From the NCBI GenBank assembly GCA_018669795.1, contig JABHSQ010000009.1:1-64000 (forward strand): a stretch of 64,000 nt of DNA. The letters are read 5' to 3'. The notes under the pieces are model-generated. The model was not told where the DNA came from. It saw only the letters and a program-made list of their open reading frames with translations, and did not search any database. Position 1 is the first letter of the stretch. Every line of letters begins with the position of its first letter. This document shows positions 17,425 to 27,328 of this stretch, one piece after another. This DNA comes from Flavobacteriaceae bacterium. GTDB taxonomy: Bacteria; Bacteroidota; Bacteroidia; Flavobacteriales; Flavobacteriaceae. A program made the position numbers and the translations under genes.

Positions 17425-19116
17425 TTATCTAATTAGTTTTTTGTATTTGATTCTTTTTGGCAGCAAATCACCACCCAATCGTTTCTTTTTATTCTCTTCA
17501 TAATCACTAAATCCACCTTCAAAGAAATAAACTTGACTGTCTCCTTCAAAAGCTAAAATATGTGTACAAACACGATCTAAAAACCACCTGTCGTGAGAAA
17601 TTACTACTGCACAACCTGCAAAACTCTCCAAACCTTCTTCTAAGGCTCTAAGTGTATTTACATCCAAATCATTTGTCGGTTCATCTAATAATAATACGTT
17701 TCCTTCTTCGCGCAAAGTCATGGCAAGGTGTAAACGGTTTCGTTCTCCACCAGAAAGCATAGCAACTTTTTTATTTTGTTCACTTCCTCCAAAGTTAAAA
17801 CGACTTAAATAAGCTCTTGAATTAACTTGTTTACCTCCCATCATAATCAACTCTTGACCATCACAGAAATTTTCCCAGATTGACTTTTCTGTATTAATAT
17901 TGGAATGGGCTTGGTCTACATAAGCAATTTGAGCTGTTTCTCCAACAGTAAAATCACCAGCATCCGGTGTTTCCTGACCCATAATCATTTTAAAGATCGT
18001 TGTTTTTCCTGCTCCATTAGGACCAATAACACCAACGATTCCTGCTTGGGGTAAATTAAAATTTAAATCCTCATACAGCAGCTTATCTCCAAATGCTTTA
18101 GAAACCCCTTTGGCCTCAATCACATTAGTACCCAAACGTGGTCCATTAGGAATGTAAATTTCTAATTTTTCGTCCAATAGTTTCTGATCTTGACTCATTA
18201 ACTTATCATAGTTATTAAGTCTCGCTTTTTGTTTTGTTTGCCTTCCTTTTGCACCTTGACGAACCCAATCTAATTCGCGTTCTAGTGTTTTTTGACGTTT
18301 AGAAGCTGTTTTACTCTCTTGTGCCATGCGTTTAGATTTTTGATCTAACCACGAAGAATAGTTCCCCTTCCAAGGAATTCCTTCTCCCCGATCTAATTCT
18401 AAAATCCAACCTGCTACATTATCGAGAAAATACCGATCGTGAGTTACTGCTATTACCGTCCCTCTATATTGTGATAAGTGATGTTCTAACCAATGAACAC
18501 TTTCAGCATCCAAGTGATTGGTAGGCTCATCTAATAATAATACATCTGGCTCTTGTAATAATAACCTACACAAGGCTACTCTTCTTCGTTCACCACCAGA
18601 TAAAACATTGATGGGCGAATCCCCAGGTGGGGTTCTAAGAGCATCCATTGCAATTTCTAACTTCGTATCTAATTCCCAAGCATTGCAAGCATCAATTTTA
18701 TCCTGTAATACAGCCTGTTTTGCCATAAGATCATCCATTTTATCTGGATTTTCATAGATCTCTGGCAAGCCAAACATATCGTTTATTTTATTATATTCAT
18801 CTAAAATATCTACGACATCTTGTACTCCTTCTTTTACAATTTCTATGACCGTTTTAGAATCATCTAATTTAGGTTCTTGTTCTAAATAACCTACAGAATA
18901 TCCATCAGCAAAAACAACATCTCCTCTATAGTTAGTATCAACCCCTGCAATAATCTTTAAAAGTGTCGATTTACCACTTCCATTTAAACCTAATATTCCA
19001 ATTTTTGCTCCATAGAAAAAACTTAAATATATATTCTTGAGTACTGGAGTTTGTGAATTTTGATAGGCTTTAGTAACTCCAGACATGGAGAAAATCACCT
19101 TTTTGTCATCTGACAT
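17425..19116 (-). CDS. ettA: Energy-dependent translational throttle protein EttA
   Basis: A 563-residue ABC-F protein with two ATPase cassettes and no membrane domain. Cassette 1 has GLNGSGKST, LSGGERRRVAL and LLLDEPTNHLD. Cassette 2 has GPNGAGKTT, LSGGERNRLHL and LLLDEPTNDLD. The P-site tRNA-interaction linker lies between them and is rich in Lys/Arg/Gln (KGRQTKQKARL). EttA binds the ribosomal E site and gates the first elongation step according to the ATP/ADP ratio. Length is close to the 555 residues of E. coli EttA. It heads the unit with the HAD and S9 genes. Confidence 0.94.
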   Translation of the reverse strand: MSDDKKVIFSMSGVTKAYQNSQTPVLKNIYLSFFYGAKIGILGLNGSGKSTLLKIIAGVDTNYRGDVVFADGYSVGYLEQEPKLDDSKTVIEIVKEGVQDVVDILDEYNKINDMFGLPEIYENPDKMDDLMAKQAVLQDKIDACNAWELDTKLEIAMDALRTPPGDSPINVLSGGERRRVALCRLLLQEPDVLLLDEPTNHLDAESVHWLEHHLSQYRGTVIAVTHDRYFLDNVAGWILELDRGEGIPWKGNYSSWLDQKSKRMAQESKTASKRQKTLERELDWVRQGAKGRQTKQKARLNNYDKLMSQDQKLLDEKLEIYIPNGPRLGTNVIEAKGVSKAFGDKLLYEDLNFNLPQAGIVGVIGPNGAGKTTIFKMIMGQETPDAGDFTVGETAQIAYVDQAHSNINTEKSIWENFCDGQELIMMGGKQVNSRAYLSRFNFGGSEQNKKVAMLSGGERNRLHLAMTLREEGNVLLLDEPTNDLDVNTLRALEEGLESFAGCAVVISHDRWFLDRVCTHILAFEGDSQVYFFEGGFSDYEENKKKRLGGDLLPKRIKYKKLIR

Positions 19117-19177
19117 AATATTATTTAAATAGTTATTTATATTTTATTTCTGAAAGCTTGAAAGAAAAATTTGTAAA

Positions 19178-19360
19178 CTACACCCTTCCTTTTAATGCAT
19201 TAAAAACCCATGCATTTGCAAAGAAACCGATTCCTACAGAAGCAAATCCCCATCCAGCAACATCATCATATCTAAATGCTCCTAGGGCAATTAAAATTAA
19301 GCCCATTAATATCATTATAAATGTTGCCCAAGCCAATACTGTGTTTTTATTCATTCCCAT
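19178..19360 (-). CDS. Small two-helix membrane protein (CAL67264-like)
   Basis: A 60-residue protein with two hydrophobic helices (VLAWATFIMILMGLILIAL and GWGFASVGIGFFANAW) joined by a short FRYDDVA loop. It resembles the small flavobacterial membrane protein family called CAL67264, recalled from memory. Function is unknown. It lies 61 nt upstream of ettA on the same strand and may be cotranscribed with it. Confidence 0.65.
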   Translation of the reverse strand: MGMNKNTVLAWATFIMILMGLILIALGAFRYDDVAGWGFASVGIGFFANAWVFNALKGRV

Positions 19361-19563
19361 AATTCAATTTCATTTATTGTTTTCTGATGATTTTATAGAA
19401 AACGATTATATTGTATAATTGCTTTAAAATTAAGCCGAATCACAAATATCGTAATAAAATTGTTTCCAAAGCAAAAAAGCAAATACTTTATCGAGCATAT
19501 AATAAATTGAAAAACATAATTGATTAAAAGGCATTTTGTATTTTAGCAAAAAGTTATTTTTCT

Positions 19564-21192
19564 ATGGACTTAAACTTCAATAAAAACGAAGATCACAATA
19601 AATTATTAAGTGCTGCATTAAGGCAAAAACTAGTAAAGGTAAAACTTGGTGGCGGAAAAAGCAGGATTGAAAAACACCATGCTAAAGGAAAAATGACTGC
19701 AAGAGAACGCATCGAATACTTACTAGATCCAAAAACTAAAAATATTGAAATTGCTGCATTTGCAGGTGACAAAATGTATATAGAACACGGAGGTTGCCCG
19801 AGTGGTGGTGTGGTTGTAAAAATAGGATATGTTAGTGGTAAACAATGTGTTATTGTTGCAAATGACGCTACTGTAAAAGCCGGTGCTTGGTTTCCAATTA
19901 CAGGAAAAAAGAATTTACGTGCCCAAGAAATTTCAATAGAAAACAAACTACCCATCATTTATTTAGTGGACAGTGCAGGAGTATATCTTCCTTTGCAAGA
20001 TGAAATTTTCCCAGACAAAGAACATTTTGGAAGAATTTTTAGAAATAATGCTGTGATGAGTAGCATGGGGATTACGCAAATATCTGCAGTTATGGGTAGC
20101 TGTGTTGCTGGAGGCGCTTATTTACCAATTATGAGTGATGAAGCCTTAATTGTAGATAAAACAGGAAGTATATTTTTAGCTGGGAGCTATCTGGTAAAAG
20201 CAGCTATCGGTGAATCTATAGATAATGAAACACTAGGTGGTGCTAGTACTCATTGTGAAATTAGTGGGGTAACCGATTATAAATCTAAAGATGATAAAGA
20301 TGCTTTAGATACCATAAAAAAAATATTCTCAAAAATTGGAGATTACGATAAAGCTGGTTATAACAGAGAAGAACCTTTAAAACCAAAAGAAGACCCAAAA
20401 GAACTATTTGGTATCCTTCCAAAATCACGTGCCGAACAATACGATATGCTTGAAATTATAAAACGCATTGTTGACGATTCTTTATTTGAAGAATATAAAA
20501 AAGAATATGGCAAAACAATCCTAACGGGCTATGCCAGAATTGATGGATGGGCAGTAGGAATTATAGCTAACCAAAGAACTTTGGTTAAAACGAAAAGTGG
20601 AGAAATGCAATTTGGAGGAGTTATTTATAGTGATAGTGCTGATAAAGCAACCCGATTTATAGCCAATTGCAATCAGAAAAAAATACCATTAGTTTTTCTT
20701 CAAGATGTAACAGGATTTATGGTTGGAAGTAAAAGTGAACATGGAGGTATCATTAAGGATGGCGCAAAAATGGTAAATGCTGTTAGTAATAGTGTCGTTC
20801 CAAAATTTACAATTATTATAGGAAATTCTTATGGTGCTGGAAATTATGCAATGTGCGGAAAAGCCTATGACCCAAGATTAATAGTCGCTTGGCCAAGTGC
20901 AGAATTAGCGGTTATGAGTGGGAATAGTGCTGCAAAAGTATTGTTGCAAATTGAAGCAGCATCCTTAAAAAAGCAAGGAAAAGAAATTACTCCAGAAGTT
21001 GAAAAAGAGCTATACGATAGAATTAAAGCTCGCTATGATGAACAGGTTTCACCTTATTATGCAGCTTCAAGAGTATGGACAGATGCAGTCATCAACCCAC
21101 TAGATACAAGAACTTGGATTTCAATGGGAATTGAGGCAGCTAATCACTCCCCCATTGAAAAGAAATTTAATTTAGGACTGATACAGGTCTAG
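19564..21192 (+). CDS. Acyl-CoA carboxylase beta (carboxyltransferase) subunit
   Basis: A 542-residue carboxyltransferase that moves CO2 from biotin to an acyl-CoA. It has both crotonase-fold halves. The N-terminal part includes KMTARERIEYLLD and CVAGGAYLPIMSDEA (oxyanion hole), and the C-terminal part includes FLQDVTGFMVG and GNSYGAGNYAMCG. The block GVYLPLQDEIFPD resembles methylcrotonyl-CoA carboxylase beta, which would place it in leucine degradation. Propionyl- or geranyl-CoA enzymes are close relatives. The biotin-carrying alpha subunit is not adjacent, which is unusual. Confidence 0.88.
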   Translation: MDLNFNKNEDHNKLLSAALRQKLVKVKLGGGKSRIEKHHAKGKMTARERIEYLLDPKTKNIEIAAFAGDKMYIEHGGCPSGGVVVKIGYVSGKQCVIVANDATVKAGAWFPITGKKNLRAQEISIENKLPIIYLVDSAGVYLPLQDEIFPDKEHFGRIFRNNAVMSSMGITQISAVMGSCVAGGAYLPIMSDEALIVDKTGSIFLAGSYLVKAAIGESIDNETLGGASTHCEISGVTDYKSKDDKDALDTIKKIFSKIGDYDKAGYNREEPLKPKEDPKELFGILPKSRAEQYDMLEIIKRIVDDSLFEEYKKEYGKTILTGYARIDGWAVGIIANQRTLVKTKSGEMQFGGVIYSDSADKATRFIANCNQKKIPLVFLQDVTGFMVGSKSEHGGIIKDGAKMVNAVSNSVVPKFTIIIGNSYGAGNYAMCGKAYDPRLIVAWPSAELAVMSGNSAAKVLLQIEAASLKKQGKEITPEVEKELYDRIKARYDEQVSPYYAASRVWTDAVINPLDTRTWISMGIEAANHSPIEKKFNLGLIQV

Positions 21193-21215
21193 ATAATTAG
21201 ATTAAAATTAATATT

Positions 21216-22784
21216 ATGGAAAAATTACTTAGTGGACTGATGGTGGTCTTTTTTATACTTTTACTCTTTCCTCAGAAAGCAACTTCACAACACGAAATAC
21301 AATATAAACAGCTGATAATTAGAGGAGTCACTTTAATTAATGGAAATGGTGCACCCCCTATAGGTCCCGTAGATATTGTTGTAGAAAATAATATCATTAA
21401 AAAAATCACCGTTGTAGGTTATCCCGGAGTTAAAATTGATCCAGAAAATCGTCCTAAATTAAAGACATCAGGAAAAGAATTAGATGCTACTGGTATGTTT
21501 CTACTTCCTGGATTTATAGATATGCATGGACATATTGGAGGGGAAGCGCAAGGAGCAGATTGGGAATATGTTTTTAAATTATGGATGGCTCATGGTATTA
21601 CGACTGTTAGAGAACCTTCAGGTAGGGGATTGGATTATGCTTTGGACTTAAAAAACAAAAGTGCTAAAAACGAAATTATAGCACCAAGAATTTTAGCATA
21701 CGCCGGTTTTGGCTCGGGTAGTGAGATAGAAATTACTACGGAAGAACAAGCTCGAGAATGGGTAAGAGAAAATGCTACAAAAGGAGCAGATGGAATCAAG
21801 TTTTTCGGAGCAGAACCCCATATCATGAAAGCTGCACTTGAAGAAAATAAAAAGTTAGGATTGCGTTCTGCTATGCATCATGCACAAATGAGTGTTGCAA
21901 GATGGAATGTATTAAATTCTGCAAGATCAGGATTAACCTCATTAGAACATTGGTATGGACTGCCTGAAGCTTTGTTTAATGATCGGACGGTGCAAAATTA
22001 CCCAGTAGATTATAACTATAACAATGAGCAAGATCGCTTTGGAGAAGCGGGTAGGTTATGGAAACAAGCTGCTGCACCTTATTCAGATCACTGGAATAAG
22101 GTGATGAATGAATTAATTGAATTAGACTTTACATTAGATCCAACTTTTAATATTTACGAAGCTAGTAGGGATCTTCAAAGAGCGAGAAGAGCAGAATGGC
22201 ACGAAGACTATACACTTCCTTCTTTATGGAACTATTATCAACCAAGTAAGATAAGTCACGGTTCTTATTGGCATTTCTGGGGTACAGAAGAAGAGGTGGC
22301 TTGGAAAGAAAATTATAGGTTATGGATGGCTTTTGTAAATGAATATAAAAATAGAGGTGGAAGAGTAACTGCAGGATCCGATTCTGGCTTTATTTTTCAG
22401 TTATATGGATTTGCTTATATAAGAGAATTAGAGTTATTAAGAGAAGCGGGCTTTCATCCTTTAGAAGTGATAAGAGCCGCTACGTTAAATGGAGCAGAAG
22501 CTCTAGGAATGGCTGATATAATTGGATCTGTTGAAGTTGGAAAATATGCAGATTTTGTAATTGTTGAAGAAAACCCCTTATCAAACCTAAAAGTATTATA
22601 CGGTACGGGTGCTATTAAACTTACGGAAGAAAATGAAGTGGTTCGCGTTGGTGGTGTAAAATATACTATTAAAGATGGGATTATTTATGATGCTAAACAA
22701 TTATTAAAAGAGGTGAAAATGATGGTAGACGAAGCTAAAGTCAAAGAAAACTTTAAACTTCTTCAGCCTGGAATTAAAAATTAA
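21216..22784 (+). CDS. Exported metal-dependent amidohydrolase
   Basis: A 522-residue protein with a signal peptide (about 1-24, ending ATSQ). It has an amidohydrolase TIM barrel: metal motif DMHGH, a middle HHAQ, SLEHWYG, and GSDSGF with the late metal Asp. A C-terminal beta strand block (VGKYADFVIVEENPL) is typical of imidazolonepropionase-like exported amidohydrolases. It may cleave a dipeptide-like or cyclic amide in the periplasm. It lies 23 nt after the carboxylase subunit and is probably cotranscribed, though no shared pathway is obvious. Confidence 0.85.
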   Translation: MEKLLSGLMVVFFILLLFPQKATSQHEIQYKQLIIRGVTLINGNGAPPIGPVDIVVENNIIKKITVVGYPGVKIDPENRPKLKTSGKELDATGMFLLPGFIDMHGHIGGEAQGADWEYVFKLWMAHGITTVREPSGRGLDYALDLKNKSAKNEIIAPRILAYAGFGSGSEIEITTEEQAREWVRENATKGADGIKFFGAEPHIMKAALEENKKLGLRSAMHHAQMSVARWNVLNSARSGLTSLEHWYGLPEALFNDRTVQNYPVDYNYNNEQDRFGEAGRLWKQAAAPYSDHWNKVMNELIELDFTLDPTFNIYEASRDLQRARRAEWHEDYTLPSLWNYYQPSKISHGSYWHFWGTEEEVAWKENYRLWMAFVNEYKNRGGRVTAGSDSGFIFQLYGFAYIRELELLREAGFHPLEVIRAATLNGAEALGMADIIGSVEVGKYADFVIVEENPLSNLKVLYGTGAIKLTEENEVVRVGGVKYTIKDGIIYDAKQLLKEVKMMVDEAKVKENFKLLQPGIKN

Positions 22785-22804
22785 ATCTTAGAATTAAACC
22801 CTTT

Positions 22805-24130
22805 TTAATTAGCATTTGGATTTACAGTTTTAATTTTTTCTTGCCTTCCACCAATATAACGAAAGCCATTTTCTCCATAAAAACCATCCTCCTCTAGCAT
22901 GATTCGGATGTCTTTTTTCCATTCTTTAATTTCGACCGTAGTATTTAATTCAATGGCATAAACTGTATTGTAATGCAATGGATAATCGCCTGTACCAGGA
23001 ACTCCTCCTTGAGAATCCCACATACCAATAGCGGGACCAGCACTGTGTCCATAAACACCTAATGGATGTGTATAAATGGAAGGTCTTAATCCTTCTTCTT
23101 TTGCATCCTTTAAAGATTTTAATAATATTAAATTACCGGATTGTCCTTCCTTAAAATTAGAAGTAAATATATCCTGTACTCGATTCCCTTTTTTAAAAGC
23201 TTCTGATAGAAAATCAGGCACTTTTATTTCGTTTTCTTTCAAAACATAAGCATGTTGCTGACAGTCGGTGTTTAATCCAATATAAGTGATGCCAAAATCA
23301 CAATGCAATAAATCACCAGGAATGATTAATTTTTCCTCCTCTCCTTTAGAAAAGGAATAAATATGACTTTTTAATTCTTCTTTATTACGCTGCACATCAA
23401 CCGTTGGATGAAACCATGTTTCTAATCCTAAATCGGTTACTTTTTGTCGCATCCACCAAACTACATCATCTGTGGTAGTTTCGCCTGGAGTAATTACTTT
23501 AGTTGAAAAAGCTTCATCAATAATATCATGAGTGATTTTTACTAATGTAGGATATAGCTCCATTTCTTTTTGTGATCTTGTTTCAATCCAGGATATTGAT
23601 AGCTTTTCAGCAGACACCAATTTGTTATGGTATTCTATTGGCAAGGCTTTTTTAAATTCAGCGTAATCCGTTTGCACCAATCCATCAGCAATACCAAAGT
23701 TTTCAGAGGTATTAATTCCTATTTTTTTTGGATCCTTATTTTTTATAATATCAACAAGCGCTTTCCATTGATCAGGCTGCGCTTCTTTATTCCATGCTGA
23801 AGTTATGTTTTTACCTATATCATACCTTGCAATTGCTAATTTCTCAAAAGTATTTTCTTCTTTATTTCTATAAAAAACAATCATGGTTCTTCTTCGGGCA
23901 TTTAACCAAGTAGCAGGAAGCATCGTTCTCATTACTGGATCTTCATTGTATTCTCTCGAAATAAGCAACCACATATCAATCTCTGTTTTATCCATTAATT
24001 GCGGTAAAAGAGTATCAAAACGATCGGCTAAGATTTCATCTTTTAAAACAGCTCTTTCTTTTTCTGAAAGAATTTCTTGTGCAGATAAAGCACAACAGAA
24101 TCCAAAAATAAATAGGTAACTAAATTTCAT
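22805..24130 (-). CDS. Exported M24 family metallopeptidase (Xaa-Pro aminopeptidase type)
   Basis: A 441-residue protein with a short signal peptide (about 1-16, ending CALSAQ). The creatinase/aminopeptidase-P fold has all five metal ligands in order: two Asp in HCDFGITYIGLNTDC, His in GHSAGPAIG, Glu in AIELNTTVE and Glu in MLEEDGF. Members cut N-terminal residues before proline. The leading 170 residues form the non-catalytic creatinase N domain. It converges with the amidohydrolase gene and follows the men cluster by 56 nt on the same strand. Confidence 0.88.
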   Translation of the reverse strand: MKFSYLFIFGFCCALSAQEILSEKERAVLKDEILADRFDTLLPQLMDKTEIDMWLLISREYNEDPVMRTMLPATWLNARRRTMIVFYRNKEENTFEKLAIARYDIGKNITSAWNKEAQPDQWKALVDIIKNKDPKKIGINTSENFGIADGLVQTDYAEFKKALPIEYHNKLVSAEKLSISWIETRSQKEMELYPTLVKITHDIIDEAFSTKVITPGETTTDDVVWWMRQKVTDLGLETWFHPTVDVQRNKEELKSHIYSFSKGEEEKLIIPGDLLHCDFGITYIGLNTDCQQHAYVLKENEIKVPDFLSEAFKKGNRVQDIFTSNFKEGQSGNLILLKSLKDAKEEGLRPSIYTHPLGVYGHSAGPAIGMWDSQGGVPGTGDYPLHYNTVYAIELNTTVEIKEWKKDIRIMLEEDGFYGENGFRYIGGRQEKIKTVNPNAN

Positions 24131-24186
24131 ACAGCTAGTTTAGGTTTCTAATTAACAAAATGATTCAGATAAAAAAAAGGTTACTT

Positions 24187-25260
24187 TTAAAAATTTTGTA
24201 AAGAATTGAGTAGTTCCATTCTTTTTATTTTGCCTGTTTCCGTAAAAGGAAATTTTGAAAATGTATAGATTTTTTTTGGACGTTCATAGCTTGATAAAGA
24301 TAAAAACGCTTCTTTAAAATCAGAATTTTCTTGAGTGGTAGCATCTTCTATAATCAATATTAATTGTTCCCCTAAGGTTTCGTTTTTTTCTGAAGCAATT
24401 ATAAATGGTCGGTCTATATAGAAAGCTAATTTTTCTTCTATTTGTTCTGGAAAAAGTTTGATTCCGCCACTATTAACGACATGATCAATCCTGCCTACAT
24501 ACTCAAAAGAAGTAGGAGAAATTAATTTTACCACATCATTGCTAATCACTTTTTCCACTGAAACCTCAGGAGCATCTATTATTAAACAATTTCTTTTATC
24601 TAATGAAAACCTTACCCTAGGTAAAGCGGTATAATCATTAGATTTAGCTAAACCATTAATTCTTCTAACTGCAATATGGCTAATGGTTTCTGTCATCCCA
24701 TACGTTGCAAAAACTTCGGTATTAACCTTTTGTAACCGATCGTTTAATTCTTTTGAAATAGCACCTCCTCCTATAATTAATTTCTTTATTTTATTTAAGT
24801 ATTTTAATGAATAATGTACTTGATATGGAACCATCGCAACAAAATCATACTCAGTATCATAGTGGCTAATTGCATTTTTTTCGGGAGCAACAATATAAAG
24901 ATTCCAACCCAAAATCATTGCTCTTACCAACATCATTTTACCAGCAATATAATTTGAAGGCAAACACAATAATGCAGTGGTGTTTTCAGGGAGCTTAAAA
25001 AAAGTGCCTGTTGCCTTTGCACTGTTAATCATTTTTTTCTTTGATAGCTCCAAATTTTTAGGAAGCCCCGTAGATCCAGATGTTTTAACAGCTACATAAT
25101 CATTATTATCTAACCATTCCTGAATAAAATTTCCAATGCTAATTTCATGGTGAGCACCAGTATTTATCAAATCTTTAGCTATTTCAAAAAGTCCATCAGA
25201 TCGATAAGACAATCCGTTGAGCTTAAATTTAGGGTGTATATATTTCCAAGGAGTATTCAC
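24187..25260 (-). CDS. menE: o-Succinylbenzoate-CoA ligase MenE
   Basis: An AMP-forming acyl-CoA ligase of 357 residues, short for the superfamily but typical for Bacteroidota MenE. The adenylation motifs are VKTSGSTGLPKN (P-loop), YGMTET, YVGRIDHVVNSGG and the catalytic Lys in ETGKIKR near the end. It activates o-succinylbenzoate with CoA for menaquinone synthesis in the cytoplasm. MenC and MenA, which supply neighbouring steps, lie just upstream, which supports MenE over a general acyl-CoA ligase. Confidence 0.9.
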   Translation of the reverse strand: MNTPWKYIHPKFKLNGLSYRSDGLFEIAKDLINTGAHHEISIGNFIQEWLDNNDYVAVKTSGSTGLPKNLELSKKKMINSAKATGTFFKLPENTTALLCLPSNYIAGKMMLVRAMILGWNLYIVAPEKNAISHYDTEYDFVAMVPYQVHYSLKYLNKIKKLIIGGGAISKELNDRLQKVNTEVFATYGMTETISHIAVRRINGLAKSNDYTALPRVRFSLDKRNCLIIDAPEVSVEKVISNDVVKLISPTSFEYVGRIDHVVNSGGIKLFPEQIEEKLAFYIDRPFIIASEKNETLGEQLILIIEDATTQENSDFKEAFLSLSSYERPKKIYTFSKFPFTETGKIKRMELLNSLQNF

Positions 25261-25271
25261 AATAAACCGAT

Positions 25272-26228
25272 TTATTCTTCTATTGAAATAAGCTCATCTG
25301 GCGGACTTATTTTACCAAAGAGTTTTTCTCTCCAGTGGGTCCATTTATATTTCCAAGCCATTATTCCTAATAATAGAGGGTATAAAATAAATACTGGAAG
25401 TACCACTTCGATCCCTGCACCAGGATCTGAAAGATCCAATAAAATTGAATTGGTCTGAAATACGGTCCAATCAGCAGTTACTAATAAAGCTATAATTAAA
25501 TTGGTACCCGCATGAAAGCCAAGAGAAAGCTCCATACCTTCATCCATTAGTGTAATAATACCCAAGAAGAAACCAGTACCAATATAATAGATCATAGCTA
25601 CATTTCCAATTTTTTCAACTTCAGGATTAAAAAAGTGTAATCCACCAAAAATAACAGAGGTAATTAGTAAGGGAACCCATTTGTTTTTTGCTGCAATACC
25701 AATTCCTTGCATTAAATAACCTCTAAAAAAATATTCTTCAAAACTTGTTTGAATTGGTATTAAAACAACAACAATGACAAACATTATTAAAAACGGAATC
25801 AACTCAAATTGTACAACATAATTTTCTGGGTTCGAATAAAAATCGAAAACGGTAGTAACGATTGATAAGGCTGCAATCAATCCAAATCCAAAGAAAAAAC
25901 GCCCCCAATCTATTTTTTTTCTGGAGGTTGTAAGTTGAGTTAAGGTTTCTCTGTGAATATACTTAATAACAAAAATCAAGGCAATAAACCCTCCTATAAA
26001 TGTAAGCAGTATTAACAATAAATAAAGATTGCTCTTCGCAGGAAACAATGAAGCAAATGCAGATTCACTTGCAATCAAGAACTCAGGTAAGTTTTCTGCC
26101 TGAAAAAAAGAAACGACTATTAAAGGAATCATTCCTAGAAATTGCCATCCTATTAAAAAAATAATAATTGTTCCAACTACATAACGCCAACCGTCATGTT
26201 TAAATTTATAAGCTTGAGCTATGTACAT
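25272..26228 (-). CDS. CPBP family intramembrane glutamic protease
   Basis: A 318-residue polytopic membrane protein with about eight helices. It has the three active-site motifs of the Rce1/CAAX family: EEYFFRG (EExxxR), GGLHFFNP (FxxxH) and a later GFHAGTN. Some members mature peptides or membrane proteins, and many have no known substrate. It sits 11 nt before menE and 16 nt after menC, inside the menaquinone cluster, so it is cotranscribed with that pathway without an obvious role. Confidence 0.88.
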   Translation of the reverse strand: MYIAQAYKFKHDGWRYVVGTIIIFLIGWQFLGMIPLIVVSFFQAENLPEFLIASESAFASLFPAKSNLYLLLILLTFIGGFIALIFVIKYIHRETLTQLTTSRKKIDWGRFFFGFGLIAALSIVTTVFDFYSNPENYVVQFELIPFLIMFVIVVVLIPIQTSFEEYFFRGYLMQGIGIAAKNKWVPLLITSVIFGGLHFFNPEVEKIGNVAMIYYIGTGFFLGIITLMDEGMELSLGFHAGTNLIIALLVTADWTVFQTNSILLDLSDPGAGIEVVLPVFILYPLLLGIMAWKYKWTHWREKLFGKISPPDELISIEE

Positions 26229-26244
26229 CGTTTATTATTTCTAA

Positions 26245-27288
26245 TTAATAATTAAGTAGGTTTAAATCCCACCTTAACTCGGTGTTATAAGTTAGGCTTC
26301 CTTTACAAACCTTCAATGGTGAAGGAATGTTATTAGTAAAAAGACTACCTGTTCCCAATCCTTGGGGTAATTTACTATTTTTTGCAAAGGTATATTGCGC
26401 AATTGCATTTAATCCAATATTACTTTCTAATGCGGAAGTAATCCACCACCCAATATCCTTGCTTTCTGCTAAAGAAATCCATTGATCACTAGCACTAAAA
26501 CCACCTATTAAACTGGGTTTTAAAATTACATAGTGTGGACTAATTGTATTTAATACATCTAATTTTTCTTTTTCTGAAAAAACCCCAATGAGTTCCTCAT
26601 CCAATGCTATCGGTAGTGGAGTATCTTCACAGAGTCGAGCCATTTCTTGCCATTGACCTTGTTTAATAGGTTGTTCAATCGAATGTAAATCAAATTCTGA
26701 TAGCCTTTTTAATTTTTCCAATGCTTCTGAAGAATTAAAAGCACCATTGGCATCTACTCGCAATGCTATGTCGGCAGGTGAATATTCTTTTCTTATTGAC
26801 TTTAACAGATTCAATTCTGTATTAAAATCAATAGCACCGATCTTCATTTTTATACATCGAAAACCTTGATTGAGTTTATCAGAAATTTGTTGCTTCATAA
26901 AAGCTTCACTTCCCATCCAAACCAATCCATTAATTGGGATGTGCTCGTTTCCATTAGAAAACCCGGATGGATAAATTTCAAATAAATCTTTTGAACTTAG
27001 AGATTTAAATGCTGTTTCCAAACCTATTTGAATGGAAGGAAATTCTATTAACTCATCATATAGTTTTTGAACTCCTAAATTTATATGATTGCATACCCAC
27101 TGAAGTTTTACTTCATAATCTGGACGGTCATCAATACTTAATCCTCTAAATAAACAACACTCTCCTATTCCCTTCTGATTTTCATCCTCTATAAAAATAA
27201 AATAAGTTTCTTTAGTTTTTAAAACACCTCTAGAAGTACCACCTGGGAGTTTAAAATTTAAAAAATGCTTTTGATAAGATGCTTTCAA
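26245..27288 (-). CDS. menC: o-Succinylbenzoate synthase MenC
   Basis: A 347-residue enolase-superfamily dehydratase that makes o-succinylbenzoate from SHCHC. The barrel residues are present: KxK-type Lys in IKMKIG, metal ligands in LRVDANGAF (Asp), SIEQPI (Glu) and ALDEEL (Asp/Glu), and the base Lys in ILKPSLIGG. Its place between menA and menE supports MenC over a dipeptide epimerase. Confidence 0.9.
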   Translation of the reverse strand: MKASYQKHFLNFKLPGGTSRGVLKTKETYFIFIEDENQKGIGECCLFRGLSIDDRPDYEVKLQWVCNHINLGVQKLYDELIEFPSIQIGLETAFKSLSSKDLFEIYPSGFSNGNEHIPINGLVWMGSEAFMKQQISDKLNQGFRCIKMKIGAIDFNTELNLLKSIRKEYSPADIALRVDANGAFNSSEALEKLKRLSEFDLHSIEQPIKQGQWQEMARLCEDTPLPIALDEELIGVFSEKEKLDVLNTISPHYVILKPSLIGGFSASDQWISLAESKDIGWWITSALESNIGLNAIAQYTFAKNSKLPQGLGTGSLFTNNIPSPLKVCKGSLTYNTELRWDLNLLNY

Positions 27289-27328
27289 ATGGGATTATTT
27301 TAGAATAGATTTAAATTTTAAAATCATT

